Numbered from the stretch's first letter, positions 26,537-35,384 are shown. The stretch: DNA of 64,000 nucleotides from Marinicauda algicola (GCF_017161425.1 NZ_CP071057.1:1799501-1863500), one strand, 5' to 3'. The notes: generated by a model from the sequence alone, not told the origin. Translations and numbers: made by a program.

Positions 26537-27670
26537 TCAGCCCCCCTGCCGGGCGGGCACGACCGACTGGCCGGGCGTGACGCGCTGCAGGCCGGTGGCG
26601 AGGATGAGGCTGCCCTCCTCCACCGCGCCGGACAGATACACCCGCTCGCCCTCGCTGTGCAGGATCTCCACCGGGCGCGGCTCGAGGCCGAAGGGGCCCT
26701 GCCCGGTCAGGACATAGACCGACCACAGCCCGCGCCGTCCCTCCGCCAGGGCGGTGACGGGCGCCCAGAAGCCGCGATCCTCCAGAGGGGCGGGCAGGAT
26801 GAGGCGCGCCACCTCGCCCGCGCGCGCCGCGCCGGGTTCGATGAAGTCGAACACGGCAGTGACCGAGCGGCTCTGCCGGTCGACCACGCCCGTCACGCTG
26901 CGCAGGCGCAGGCGCGCGCGCGCGCCGTCGAGCTCGGCCTCGTAGAGATCGCCCGCCACCAGGGCGCGCGTCTCGCGTGCGGGAAGCCCGACGCGGAGCT
27001 CCAGCGCGTCGGCCTCCACGAGGGTCAGGACGGGTGCGCCCGGCCCTGCGACCGCGCCCTCGTCGAAATGGCGGGCGGTGATGACGCCGGAGAACGGCGC
27101 CTCGATCCGGGCGAGATCGATCTGCACGGCGAGCGCATCGGCCGCGGCGGTGGCGGCGTCGGCCTGGGCGCGGGCGGCGCGCTGGGTGGAGGCGGCCTCG
27201 TCGAGGCGCTGGCGCGAGACGTGGCCGCGCTCCAGCAGCGTGCGCTGGCGCGCGAGCGTGGCCTCGGCGAGCTCGGCTTGGGCCCGCGCGGCCTCGGCGT
27301 CGGCGCGCGCGGCCGCGAGCTGGGCCTCCAGGGAGCGGGTGTCGAGCGCGGCGAGGGTGTCGCCGGCCTCGACGCGATCGCCGATATCGACCGCGATCGA
27401 GGCGATGCGCCCGCCGGTCTCGAAGCCGAGCGCACTCTCGCGCCGCGCCGTCACGAGGCCGGGATAGCGCACCTGCATCTGCGCGCCCTCCTGGTAGCGG
27501 ACCTCGAGCGTCTCCACCGGCACCGGATCGGCCCCGCCCGCGGCTTCGCCGGCTCCGGCCGAGGCGCCGCGAAGGCTGCTGAGCCCGATCACCAGGACGG
27601 CGAGCGCCAGGGCGGCGGCGATCACGCCGAGCGCGAAACGGGAGGGGGCGGGTCTGGCGGGCGCGAACAT
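26537..27670 (-). CDS. RND periplasmic adaptor (membrane fusion protein)
   Basis: A 377-residue HlyD/AcrA-type adaptor. It has one N-terminal membrane anchor (about residues 12-33) and a lipoyl half (IASIAVDIGDRVEAGDTLAALDTRSLE). A short Ala/Glu-rich coiled hairpin (about 105-185), the second lipoyl half (IEAPFSGVITARHFDEGAVAGPG) and beta-barrel domains follow. It links the inner-membrane RND permease, encoded immediately downstream, to an outer-membrane channel that is not encoded here. A TetR-type palindrome lies 58 bases upstream. Confidence 0.92.
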   Translation of the reverse strand: MFAPARPAPSRFALGVIAAALALAVLVIGLSSLRGASAGAGEAAGGADPVPVETLEVRYQEGAQMQVRYPGLVTARRESALGFETGGRIASIAVDIGDRVEAGDTLAALDTRSLEAQLAAARADAEAARAQAELAEATLARQRTLLERGHVSRQRLDEAASTQRAARAQADAATAAADALAVQIDLARIEAPFSGVITARHFDEGAVAGPGAPVLTLVEADALELRVGLPARETRALVAGDLYEAELDGARARLRLRSVTGVVDRQSRSVTAVFDFIEPGAARAGEVARLILPAPLEDRGFWAPVTALAEGRRGLWSVYVLTGQGPFGLEPRPVEILHSEGERVYLSGAVEEGSLILATGLQRVTPGQSVVPARQGG

Positions 27671-27727
27671 GCGCGGAGCTCCACGGTGACGGTCACCGGA
27701 GAGATAGCGCGTCTAACATCGTTTGCA

Positions 27728-27746
27728 AAGTGAACAGCGTTCACTT
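27728..27746 (-). promoter_or_regulatory. Putative TetR operator upstream of the RND operon
   Basis: AAGTGAAC and GTTCACTT form an 8-base inverted repeat with a 3-base centre, in the gap between the tetR stop and the adaptor start. On the minus strand, TTGCAA followed after 16 bases by TATCTC lies next to it and could be the promoter. Binding by the adjacent TetR protein is inferred from position and symmetry. Confidence 0.6.
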
Positions 27747-27795
27747 CCCGGAAAATGTCTGCAGCGCCGGCAGGCAGGCCGAGGCCGCGCGGTTC

Positions 27796-28467
27796 CTAGA
27801 GGTTCCGGTCGATCCAGTCGCGGCACTTCTGCGTGGCCATGCCGCGCATGATCAGGCGGGCCTGGAAGTCGATGACGTCGTCGAGCGTGGTGCCCTCGCA
27901 GCCCGGCTTGCCGTCGGGAAAGCCCGGCACGGTCACGGCCAGCATGGTCAGGCCGTGCGAACTCGCCCAGACCGAGGCGGCCGCGAGCCCGGGATCGGCC
28001 TTCTCGAACCAGCCCTCCTCCATGGAGCGCGCGATCATGTCCTCGAGATGGATCGCGGCTGCGAACGCGAAGCTGTTCTCGTCGAGACGGTCCTTGTGGA
28101 AATAGTTGGTGAAGGCGAGCCGGTAATGGGAAGGCTGCTCCAGCCCCGTCTCCACGTAGGCGCGCAGGCACTGGCCGTTGAGGCGGGGGCCCTCCTTCAC
28201 CGCCTCGCTCACCCGGCGCATGCGGGTCAGCAGGCGTTCGAAGAACTGTTCGCGAATCTCGTCGAACAGGGCCTCCTTGGAATCGAAATACTTGTAGAGG
28301 GCCGCGGGGGAGTAATCGATGCGCTCCGCGATGCGGCGCATGGACAGGCCTGCCTCGCCCTCCTCGGCGAAGATTTCCTCGGCCGCGCTGACGATGGCGT
28401 CGCGCACCTTGCGCCGCCGGCGCTCGGCGGGGCTGAGATCGTCGTTCTCGGCGATTTCGGCGGTCAT
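27796..28467 (-). CDS. TetR-family regulator of the RND pump
   Basis: A 223-residue TetR regulator. The N-terminal helix-turn-helix (VRDAIVSAAEEIFAEEG through SMRRIAERIDYSPAALYKYFDSKEALF) is at about residues 20-68; the remainder is a helical ligand domain with a WHG-like TetR C-terminal part. It lies directly upstream of, and in line with, the RND adaptor and permease genes, with a palindromic operator between. It likely represses that pump and is divergent from the nitroreductase gene. Confidence 0.93.
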   Translation of the reverse strand: MTAEIAENDDLSPAERRRRKVRDAIVSAAEEIFAEEGEAGLSMRRIAERIDYSPAALYKYFDSKEALFDEIREQFFERLLTRMRRVSEAVKEGPRLNGQCLRAYVETGLEQPSHYRLAFTNYFHKDRLDENSFAFAAAIHLEDMIARSMEEGWFEKADPGLAAASVWASSHGLTMLAVTVPGFPDGKPGCEGTTLDDVIDFQARLIMRGMATQKCRDWIDRNL

Positions 28468-28621
28468 GAAGTCTGGACTCCGATCCGGAAAGCGAAGGCC
28501 ATGCGGCCGTGCGTCAACACGCCCGCACCGGCCCCTGTCGCTCCGGCGCGGTCTTCTGATATAGCGGCGTTGTGCGCTCCGCGTCAAAAAACCGCCACAC
28601 CGCGTAGGGAGTTCCAACCCG

Positions 28622-29257
28622 ATGACCGACGTTCGAAAGCCCGAATTCCCGAGCGAGGGCGAGACGCTTGCCCCGGCCCATCCAAACGGGGAAACCCTGA
28701 GCCTTCTGGCGCGGCGCCGTTCCACGGTGGCCAAGTGCATGACCGGTCCGGGCCCCTCCGACGAGCAGATCGCCACCCTCCTGCGCCTCGCCGCGCGCAC
28801 GCCCGATCACGGCAAGCTGTTTCCCTGGCGGTTCATCGTGTTCGAGGGAGAGGCGCGCAGCCGGTTCGGGGAGATCCTGGAGGCGCGCCTGCGCGAGATC
28901 GAGCCCGGCGGGCCCGAGGAACGCTATGCCTTCGAGCGCGCCCGGTTCGAGCGCGCGCCCGTGGTGATCGCGGTGATCTCCGAGGTCACGCCCGGCCACA
29001 AGATTCCCGAGTGGGAACAGGTGCTGTCGGCCGGGGCGGTGTGCTTCAACCTGCTGGTGAGCGCCAGCGCGATGGGCTTTGCCGGCCAGTGGCTGACGGA
29101 ATGGTATGCCTATGACGAGACGGTGCGCGCCGCGCTCGGCCTGAAACAGACCGAGCGCGTGGCGGGCTTCGTCTATCTCGGCACCGCGAGCGAGCCGCCC
29201 ACCGAACGCCCGCGCGCCGAGCCGCGGGTCGAGCGCTGGAGCGGGCCACGCGGCTAG
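28622..29257 (+). CDS. Nitroreductase-family flavoenzyme
   Basis: A 211-residue FMN-dependent nitroreductase-fold enzyme of the YdjA type. The opening LLARRRSTVAKCM is the arginine-rich FMN phosphate site, LLRLAARTPDHGKLFPWRFIVF follows, and GAVCFNLLVSASAMGFAGQWLTEW is the conserved dimer/FMN region. It reduces quinones or nitro compounds with NAD(P)H. AGGGAG precedes the ATG. Divergent from tetR, it could be coregulated with the pump. Confidence 0.92.
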   Translation: MTDVRKPEFPSEGETLAPAHPNGETLSLLARRRSTVAKCMTGPGPSDEQIATLLRLAARTPDHGKLFPWRFIVFEGEARSRFGEILEARLREIEPGGPEERYAFERARFERAPVVIAVISEVTPGHKIPEWEQVLSAGAVCFNLLVSASAMGFAGQWLTEWYAYDETVRAALGLKQTERVAGFVYLGTASEPPTERPRAEPRVERWSGPRG

Positions 29258-29733
29258 GGTTCCAGCCAGGCGATGTCGCGGGTGCGGCACAGGGGTTCGC
29301 CGCGCGGCCCGACAAGGTCGAGTTCGGCGCGGAGCGCGAGCCGGTCCGCACGGTCGGCGACGAGACCGGACCCGGCGATCACCGTGGTTCCCGGCTCGGC
29401 GCGCCCGAATCCGGCGAACATCGCCGCCGGCGTCGGCATCTCGCGCTTCAGGACGAAGCGGCCGAGCACCACCGGGTCGGCCCCGGGCGCGTCGAGCGAG
29501 CCCGACCAGGTGCTGTCGAAGCTGTAGCCGTCGGCATGGTGCACGCGCAGCGACCAGTGGCCGGACAGCCCGGGCGCGGCGAAGGCCGTCAGCGTCGCCT
29601 CGTCCCCTGCGGGCTGGTAGGCGAGCCAGCACACCTCCGGCTCCGGGCCGGCCTCGGCCTTGCCAGAGGCCATCAGCGGCACGGCTCCGGCCGCGAGCGC
29701 GGCGGCGGCGAGACCGGCGTGAAGCGTCTTCAT
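29254..29733 (-). CDS. CsgH-like curli assembly chaperone
   Basis: A 159-residue secreted protein with a signal peptide (MKTLHAGLAAAALAAGAV). The mature part is beta-rich, with EVCWLAYQPAGDEATLTAF, SGHWSLRVHHADGYSFDS and LGRFVLKR segments and paired Cys. This pattern fits the immunoglobulin-like CsgH fold of alphaproteobacteria, a periplasmic chaperone that keeps curlin subunits from forming amyloid too early. GGAGGT is 5 bases before the ATG. Its position right after a curlin gene supports the call; similarity alone is moderate. Confidence 0.6.
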   Translation of the reverse strand: MKTLHAGLAAAALAAGAVPLMASGKAEAGPEPEVCWLAYQPAGDEATLTAFAAPGLSGHWSLRVHHADGYSFDSTWSGSLDAPGADPVVLGRFVLKREMPTPAAMFAGFGRAEPGTTVIAGSGLVADRADRLALRAELDLVGPRGEPLCRTRDIAWLEP

Positions 29734-29761
29734 GGGAACCTCCATCGAAAGAGGGCGGGGA

Positions 29762-29788
29762 AGCGCCCCGGCGGACCGCCGGGGCGCT
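29762..29788 (-). other. Intercistronic hairpin between curlin and csgH-like genes
   Basis: AGCGCCCCGGCGG (29762-29774) and CCGCCGGGGCGCT (29776-29788) are perfectly complementary. There is no T-run, so it is more likely a transcript-stabilising or partial-attenuation structure that sets the ratio of curlin to chaperone. Confidence 0.55.
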
Positions 29789-29804
29789 CCGGTCCGTTCA
29801 TGGC

Positions 29805-30317
29805 TCAGTGATCGCCCTGGATGATCACCGTGGTGTTGCCGCTGCCGCTCTGGCGGACATTGGCGCTCTGGCCCTGGCCGACCTGGATCACGCCGAGCGT
29901 GTTGTGCGAGCCGGTCTGGGTCGTGTAGGCGGTGTGGCCGCTGCCGATCTGCGCGACGCCGGTCGTGTTGTTGTAGCCGCGCTGATACGTGTCGGCGTAG
30001 TTGTAATGGCCCTGCTGGCCGACAACCGTGGTGTTGCGCCGGCCGCGCTGGTCGACCACGGCATCGTTGCCGCGCCCGTACTGGCCGACCGTGGCGCCGT
30101 TGCGCGCCCCGTCCTGATAGGTGCTGATGTAGTTGCGCACGCCGTGCTGATGGATCGACAGGCGCTGGCGATAGCCGTCCTGGCGCCCGGCGATCTCGTT
30201 GGAATAGCCGGACTGGTCGATGCGCACGTGGTTGCGCGACTGCGCCTCGGCGGCTCCGGCCGTACCCATGATGGTGACCGCCGCGAGCCCCGTGGCGAGG
30301 AGAAGATGAAGTTTCAT
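29805..30317 (-). CDS. Curlin-repeat amyloid protein (CsgA/CsgB-like)
   Basis: A 170-residue exported protein made almost entirely of curlin repeats. After a signal peptide (cleavage near residue 25) come 12 uninterrupted 11-residue units (residues 35-166), each starting Gln-x-Gly. The sixth position is Asn in nine of them, as in QYGRGNDAVVD and QTGSHNTLGVI. This is the half-repeat of curli fibre subunits, each folding as one strand of an amyloid solenoid. GGAGG precedes the ATG. A csgH-like gene follows. The secretion channel CsgG and the CsgE/F helpers are not recognisable in this window. Confidence 0.88.
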   Translation of the reverse strand: MKLHLLLATGLAAVTIMGTAGAAEAQSRNHVRIDQSGYSNEIAGRQDGYRQRLSIHQHGVRNYISTYQDGARNGATVGQYGRGNDAVVDQRGRRNTTVVGQQGHYNYADTYQRGYNNTTGVAQIGSGHTAYTTQTGSHNTLGVIQVGQGQSANVRQSGSGNTTVIIQGDH

Positions 30318-30453
30318 GTCGTGCCTCCGTGTGGATAGCGCTCCGGACGCCCTTTGCATCCGGTACGCTGGTCACACTGGAGGACCGATCATGAACGGGC
30401 GCGGATAGGGTCGTTCACCTGCCCGCAAGGAAGATGAACGCCGGCTCCGGACC

Positions 30454-30918
30454 CTAGCCCCGGCCGCGATAGGGCGCGACGCCCTGCTCGGGCACCCACA
30501 GGCCCTTCGGGATCTCGCCCCACTGGCCGAACACGTCGATCGGGATGCCGCCGCGCGGATACCAGTAGCCGCCGATCCTGAGCCATTTCGGCGCGAGCTC
30601 GTCGACCAGGCGCTGGCCGATCATCATCGTGCAGGCCTCGTGGAAGGCGCCGTGATTGCGGAAGCTCGTCAGGAACAGCTTCAGCGACTTGGATTCCACG
30701 ATCCAGTCGCCGGGCGCGTAGTCGATGACGAGATGGGCGAAGTCCGGCTGGCCGGTCACCGGGCAGAGCGAGGTGAATTCCGGCGCTGTGAAGCGGATGA
30801 GATAATCGTGCTCGCGCGCGGGATTCTCCACGCGCTCGAGCTTCGCCTCGTCCGGGCTGGCCGGTGTTTCGGTCTTGGAGCCGAGCTGGTCCAGCCCGGA
30901 ATAGCGATCCTGTGTCAT
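30454..30918 (-). CDS. queF: NADPH-dependent 7-cyano-7-deazaguanine reductase
   Basis: A 154-residue type I (short) QueF, which reduces preQ0 to preQ1 for queuosine synthesis in tRNA. The catalytic Cys52 and Asp59 lie in [16 protein letters not shown], and [20 protein letters not shown] is the QueF substrate and NADPH region. The start used is MTQDRYSG; a longer in-frame ATG lies 12 codons upstream. No other queuosine genes are adjacent. Confidence 0.95.
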   Translation of the reverse strand: MTQDRYSGLDQLGSKTETPASPDEAKLERVENPAREHDYLIRFTAPEFTSLCPVTGQPDFAHLVIDYAPGDWIVESKSLKLFLTSFRNHGAFHEACTMMIGQRLVDELAPKWLRIGGYWYPRGGIPIDVFGQWGEIPKGLWVPEQGVAPYRGRG

Positions 30919-31013
30919 GGGCGCGGATGTAATCGGCGCGGGCGCGATCGGCAATATCTGGACCTGTCCCGGCCTTGATCTAATCTGGAGGCTGGCTTCC
31001 GGGAAGAATCCAG

Positions 31014-32714
31014 ATGGACAGCGTTTCCGCCATCCTGCCGGCCGTGACGCTCCTGGGCGTGGGGCTGCTGTGCGTCCTTGCCGCGCGTGCGCTGAAGACG
31101 TCCCCGATCGTCGCCTTCATCGCCGCGGGCGTCGCGATCGGACCGTCGGGGCTTGCCCTCGTGCCGGCCGGCCAGACGGTGAACCTGCTCGCCCAGCTCG
31201 GCGTGGTCTTCCTGCTGTTCGAGATCGGGCTCGGCTTCTCGGTGAAGACGGTGCGCGAGAGCGGGCGCGATCTTCTCGGCCTCGCGCCGGCCCAGATGCT
31301 GGTGTGTACGCTCGGCTTCGCCCTGCTCGCGCGCGCCTTCGGGCTCGACTGGACCCTGAGCCTCATCCTCGGAGCCGGGGCGGGAATCTCGGCGACCGCG
31401 GTGGTGACCCGGACGCTGGCCGAGCGCGGCATCACCACCTGTCCGCTGGGTCGTTCGGCCACCGCCGTCCTGGTCTTCCAGGACATCGCCGGCATCTTCC
31501 TCCTGGTGTTCGCGGGCGCGCTCGGCACGGGCACGGACGGGCTCGGCGCGACGCTCTCGATCGCCGGGATCAAGGCCGCGCTCGCCATCCTCGCCGCGAT
31601 CACGCTCGGCCGTCTGGTGATCGGCCCGCTCTTCCGACTGCTCTCGCGCACGCGCAACGAGGAAATCTTCACCGCCGCCGCGCTCTTCCTCGTGCTCGCC
31701 ACCGCGGCGGCCACCGGCGCGCTCGGCCTGTCGCTGACGCTGGGCGCGTTCCTGGCGGGCATGATCGTCGCGGAGACCCCGTTCCGTCATCTGATCCGCA
31801 CAGAGGCGAAGCCCTTCGGCGCGCTCCTGCTGGGCTTCTTCTTCATCACCGTCGGCATGGCGCTCGACTGGCGGGTGATGATCGGGCAGGCGCACTGGAT
31901 CCTCGCCGCGCTCCTGGCGTTGATGCTCCTCAAGACCCTGCTGACCTGGCTCGCGGCGATCGCGAACGGCTGGAGCCTCGCAGGCGGCACGCAACTCGCC
32001 TTCGTGCTCGCGCAGGGCTCGGAATTCGGCCTCGTCATCCTCGCCCTGCCCGGCGTCACCGCGGCCCTCGGTCCGGAGGCGAGCGCGGTGCTGGTGGCGG
32101 CGAGCGCGATCTCGCTCGCCCTCACGCCGGCCTGGGCGGGGCTCGGATTCCGGGCGGCCAAGCGCCTTGCGACGCTCGCGCGACGGCGCGAGGCGAGCGC
32201 GGCGGAACCGGGCGAGACGCGCCCGATCCTTCTCTTCGCCATGACCCCGGCGGGACGGCTCGCCTATGACGGGCTGCGTGCCTTCGACATCCCCTTCGTC
32301 GCGATCGAGAGCGACCCGGACCGCTTCCTCGCCGCGATCGCGGACGGCTACGACGTCACGTTCGGCGATCCCTCCGACATACGCCTGATGAAGACGGTCG
32401 GGGTCGATCACGCCGGCGCGCTGGCGCTCGCCAAGCCGCGCTACGAGATCTCCCGCGAGGTCACCGGCTTCATGCGCGAGACCTTCCCCGATCTCGCCCG
32501 CTTCGTCGCGGTCGGGGGCGAGGCCGAACGTGCGCGCCACGCCGCGCTCGGCATGCAGGCGGTGATCACGCGCGGCCGGCCGGAGGGGCTCGACTTCGCG
32601 GCTGCGCTGCTCCGCTTTGCCGGCGTCGCGCCAGACCGGATCTCGGCCTGGATGACACGCGTCATGGAGGCCTACGAACCCGAGCTGGTCCCGATGTCGA
32701 CGCCCGCGGCCTAG
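31014..32714 (+). CDS. KefB-like monovalent cation:proton antiporter with RCK domain
   Basis: A 566-residue CPA2-family antiporter. The first 390 residues form about 12 membrane spans ([23 protein letters not shown] and [14 protein letters not shown] with [13 protein letters not shown] are typical). The C-terminal 170 residues carry an RCK/TrkA-N-like domain ([54 protein letters not shown]) that senses NAD(H) or other nucleotides. It likely exports K+ in exchange for H+ under electrophilic or alkaline stress. Its stop overlaps the convergent lrp gene by 4 bases. Confidence 0.9.
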   Translation: MDSVSAILPAVTLLGVGLLCVLAARALKTSPIVAFIAAGVAIGPSGLALVPAGQTVNLLAQLGVVFLLFEIGLGFSVKTVRESGRDLLGLAPAQMLVCTLGFALLARAFGLDWTLSLILGAGAGISATAVVTRTLAERGITTCPLGRSATAVLVFQDIAGIFLLVFAGALGTGTDGLGATLSIAGIKAALAILAAITLGRLVIGPLFRLLSRTRNEEIFTAAALFLVLATAAATGALGLSLTLGAFLAGMIVAETPFRHLIRTEAKPFGALLLGFFFITVGMALDWRVMIGQAHWILAALLALMLLKTLLTWLAAIANGWSLAGGTQLAFVLAQGSEFGLVILALPGVTAALGPEASAVLVAASAISLALTPAWAGLGFRAAKRLATLARRREASAAEPGETRPILLFAMTPAGRLAYDGLRAFDIPFVAIESDPDRFLAAIADGYDVTFGDPSDIRLMKTVGVDHAGALALAKPRYEISREVTGFMRETFPDLARFVAVGGEAERARHAALGMQAVITRGRPEGLDFAAALLRFAGVAPDRISAWMTRVMEAYEPELVPMSTPAA

Positions 32715-33172
32715 TCCACCGGCAGGGCGGTGCGCGCGAAGACCCGGCGCATGACAATGTTGGAGACGAGGCGCGCGACACCGGGAAGGCCGGACAGGCG
32801 CTCGCGGTGGACGCGCTCGTAGTCGCGCGCGTCGCGCACCACCACCCGCAGCACATAGTCCTCCGCCCCGGTCATCAGCGAGCACTCCGTCACCTCCTCC
32901 ACCTCGGCGACGGCCCGCTCGAACGCAACCATCGTCTCGCGCTTCTGGTTCTCCAGCGTGACGAGGGCGACGACCATCAGCCGGCGCCCGACCGCCTCGG
33001 GATCGACGAGGGCGACATAGCGCTCGATCACGCCGGCGGCCTCGAGCGCCTTCACGCGACGGTGGCAGGCCGAGGCCGACAGCCCGACGCGCTCGGCAAG
33101 CTCGGCGTTGGCGAGCCGGCCCTCGCGCTGGAGCTGATCGAGAATGGCGCGGTCGACGGCGTCGAGACGCAT
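32711..33172 (-). CDS. Lrp/AsnC-family regulator
   Basis: A 153-residue Lrp-type regulator. The helix-turn-helix (ILDQLQREGRLANAELAERVGLSASACHRRVKALEAAGVI) occupies residues 9-48. The C-terminal RAM domain (MVVALVTLENQ, VTECSLMTGAEDYVLRVVVRDARDYERV) binds amino acids and makes octamers. It is divergent from alanine dehydrogenase, the classic arrangement for Lrp-type control of ald by alanine, so alanine or another amino acid is the likely effector (inference). Confidence 0.93.
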   Translation of the reverse strand: MRLDAVDRAILDQLQREGRLANAELAERVGLSASACHRRVKALEAAGVIERYVALVDPEAVGRRLMVVALVTLENQKRETMVAFERAVAEVEEVTECSLMTGAEDYVLRVVVRDARDYERVHRERLSGLPGVARLVSNIVMRRVFARTALPVD

Positions 33173-33254
33173 GGCGAAGTCCCCCGAAGGCTTTTTCGAA
33201 CAAGGCGCGCGGCCGGCGGGCGATTTCCGGCGAAGATGGAAGAATATTTCGTCT

Positions 33255-33286
33255 TGTACGCCAGTAAAAGAGGAAAATTGCGTACA
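33255..33286 (+). promoter_or_regulatory. Inverted repeat in the lrp-ald divergent region
   Basis: TGTACGC (33255-33261) and GCGTACA (33280-33286) flank 18 AT-rich bases between the divergent lrp and ald genes. The spacing fits two faces of a wrapped Lrp site or an Lrp-type operator for ald. Assignment to the adjacent Lrp protein is inferred. Confidence 0.45.
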
Positions 33287-33384
33287 TGCGATCCCACTTG
33301 CACGGATCGGGCCGTCCGCGTAGCTTCCGCGCCAAAATCACGGCCGCCTTCGAGGCCGCCGCAGGATCGAACGGGAGACCCCTC

Positions 33385-34503
33385 ATGCGCATCGGCGTAC
33401 CCAAGGAAATCAAGGTTCACGAATACCGCGTCGGCCTGACGCCGAACGGCGCGGCCGAGCTCGTCGCGGCCGGCCACGAGGTCTTCGTCGAGACCCGGGC
33501 CGGAGACGGCGTCGGCTTCTACGACGCCGACTACGAGAAGGCCGGCGCGCGGATTCTCGACAGCGCCGGCGCGGTGTTCGAGACCGCCGAGCTGATCGTG
33601 AAGGTCAAGGAGCCCCAGCCGGTCGAGTACAAGCGGCTGAAGGAGCACCACACGCTCTTCACCTACCTCCACCTGGCGCCCGATCCGCAGCAGACCCAGG
33701 GGCTGATGGAGTCCGGGTGCACCGCGATCGCCTACGAGACGGTCACCGATGCGCAGGGCCGCCTGCCGCTGCTGCGCCCGATGTCGGAGGTCGCCGGGCG
33801 CATGTCCGTCCAGGTCGCCGCGGCGGCGCTGCAGAAGTCCAATGGCGGGCGCGGCATGCTGCTCGGCGGCGTGCCGGGCGTCGGCCCGGCCAGGGTGATC
33901 GTCCTGGGCGGCGGGGTCTCGGGCACCCATGCCGCGGAGATGGCGGTGGGCCTGCGCGCCGACGTGACGATCTTCGACCGTTCGATCAAGCGCCTGGCCG
34001 AGCTCGATGCGGAATTCCGCGGTTCGGCCAAGACCGCCTTCTCCACCCAGGCGGCGCTGGAAAGCGCGGTCCGGGACGCCGACGTGGTGATCGGCGCGGT
34101 GCTGGTGCCCGGCGCGGCCGCGCCCAAGCTGGTGACCCGCGAGATGGTGAAGACGATGAAGGAGGGCTCGGTCCTCGTCGACATCGCCATCGACCAGGGC
34201 GGCTGCTTCGAGACCTCGCGTCCGACGACGCACGACGACCCGACCTATATCGTGGACGGCGTGGTGCATTACTGCGTGGCCAACATGCCCGGCGCGGTGG
34301 CCCGCACCTCGACGCTCGCGCTGACGAACGCCACCCTGCCCTTCACCCGCGCGCTCGCCGACAAGGGCACGAAGAAGGCGCTCAACGACGATCCGTTCCT
34401 GGCCGAGGGCCTGAATGTCGCCGAGGGCAAGGTGACCTACAAGCCGGTCGCCGACGATCTGGGCCTGGAGTACAGGAAGCCCGACTGGCTCACGAGCATC
34501 TAG
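33385..34503 (+). CDS. ald: Alanine dehydrogenase
   Basis: A 372-residue NAD-dependent L-alanine dehydrogenase converting alanine to pyruvate and ammonia. The family start MRIGVPKEIKVHEYRVGLTP, KVKEPQPVEYKRLKEHHTLFTYLHLAPD, and the Rossmann region GARVIVLGGG-type (ARVIVLGGGVSGTHAAEMAVGL) are all present at the expected places and the length is normal. GGGAGA lies upstream of the ATG. Divergent from an lrp gene, with an inverted repeat between, it is likely alanine-inducible. A terminator follows at 34526-34554. Confidence 0.97.
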   Translation: MRIGVPKEIKVHEYRVGLTPNGAAELVAAGHEVFVETRAGDGVGFYDADYEKAGARILDSAGAVFETAELIVKVKEPQPVEYKRLKEHHTLFTYLHLAPDPQQTQGLMESGCTAIAYETVTDAQGRLPLLRPMSEVAGRMSVQVAAAALQKSNGGRGMLLGGVPGVGPARVIVLGGGVSGTHAAEMAVGLRADVTIFDRSIKRLAELDAEFRGSAKTAFSTQAALESAVRDADVVIGAVLVPGAAAPKLVTREMVKTMKEGSVLVDIAIDQGGCFETSRPTTHDDPTYIVDGVVHYCVANMPGAVARTSTLALTNATLPFTRALADKGTKKALNDDPFLAEGLNVAEGKVTYKPVADDLGLEYRKPDWLTSI

Positions 34504-34525
34504 CCCTGCGGCCTTCGCAGACGTG

Positions 34526-34554
34526 AAAACCCCGGCCTCGCGGCCGGGGTTTTT
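34526..34554. terminator. Bidirectional terminator between ald and the cupin gene
   Basis: CCCCGGCC (34530-34537) pairs with GGCCGGGG (34542-34549), flanked by AAAA on the left and TTTTT on the right. It can stop transcripts from both ald (plus) and the convergent cupin gene (minus). Confidence 0.9.
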
Positions 34555-34576
34555 CGTTCGGGAAGGCGGGCGCCCC

Positions 34577-35329
34577 TCACGCCCCTTCGCCGAACATGAA
34601 CAGGAAGAAATAGGCCGGCTCGCCGAAGGGATTGAGGAATTCGTGGTCGACCCCGGCCGGGATGATCACGAGCTGGCCGCCCTCCATCTCGGTATCCTCG
34701 CCGCCTATGCGGGCGATAAGCCGGCCCTCTGTGACGATGAACATCGTGGGGAAGGGATTGGACCGGCTTTCGGGGTCCTCGTTGGCGTGCTGGCCGGGCG
34801 CGACATGGCCGAAGCCGGAGCGGAAACCGGGCTGGTAGTAGATCAGCGCGCCGTTCGCGCCGTGGATCTCGCGCGTGTCGAGCTCGCGATAGTTCAGGAT
34901 TTCCGGAAAGCCGCGCGTCCAGAAGTGGAAGGCGAAGCTCAGGATGGCCGGATCGAATCCGGCCCCGTCCATCAGCTGGATGTCGAAGGGCACCGGGTCG
35001 TTCTCGAAGGCCCGTCCCATGGCCGTGAGCGCGGTGATCTCCCCGTGCCCGATCCGCTCGAAAATCTCCGGCGTGCCGGTGAAGTAGAAGACCGGCTCGG
35101 GCGGCGTGCCGCGCCGGATCTCGTAGCTCGCGGTGTCGCGGTCGAGCGACAGCGTCCACATCTCGCCGCCGATCTCCACCCCGAAGAGCCAGTCCCGCGT
35201 GAAGGTGGGATCCTCCATGTAGTCGGCCGCGAAGCGGTCCAGCATGTCGCCGACCTCGCTCTGGGCCAGGGCGGGCGCCGCGGCTCCCGCCAGCAGGGCG
35301 GCACAGGCCGCCGCCTTGATCGTCCTCAT
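34577..35329 (-). CDS. Secreted SCP2-like plus cupin protein
   Basis: A 250-residue exported protein: signal peptide (MRTIKAAACAALLAGAAAPALAQ), then about 110 residues resembling an SCP2 sterol-carrier domain (GGEMWTLSLDRDTASYEI, FYFTGTPEIFERIGHGEITALTAMG), then a C-terminal cupin barrel (MFIVTEGRLIARIGGEDTEMEGGQLVIIPAGVDHEFLNPFG). The cupin half keeps the Gly/Pro and His of motif 2. A small lipid-like ligand in the periplasm is suggested but unproven. GGAGAGAG precedes the ATG. Its promoter contains a palindrome shared with the neighbouring tetR gene, so it is very probably that regulator's target. Confidence 0.75.
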   Translation of the reverse strand: MRTIKAAACAALLAGAAAPALAQSEVGDMLDRFAADYMEDPTFTRDWLFGVEIGGEMWTLSLDRDTASYEIRRGTPPEPVFYFTGTPEIFERIGHGEITALTAMGRAFENDPVPFDIQLMDGAGFDPAILSFAFHFWTRGFPEILNYRELDTREIHGANGALIYYQPGFRSGFGHVAPGQHANEDPESRSNPFPTMFIVTEGRLIARIGGEDTEMEGGQLVIIPAGVDHEFLNPFGEPAYFFLFMFGEGA

Positions 35330-35384
35330 CTCTCTCTCCCGTTTTTCTTGTCTTGGAAGCATCGTCCCAACCGGACGGGAGATG

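Noticed and set aside
22908-26717. A 1269-codon plus-strand frame
   Set aside because: It is the antisense shadow of the RND permease and Nudix genes, with a composition typical of reversed GC-rich coding.
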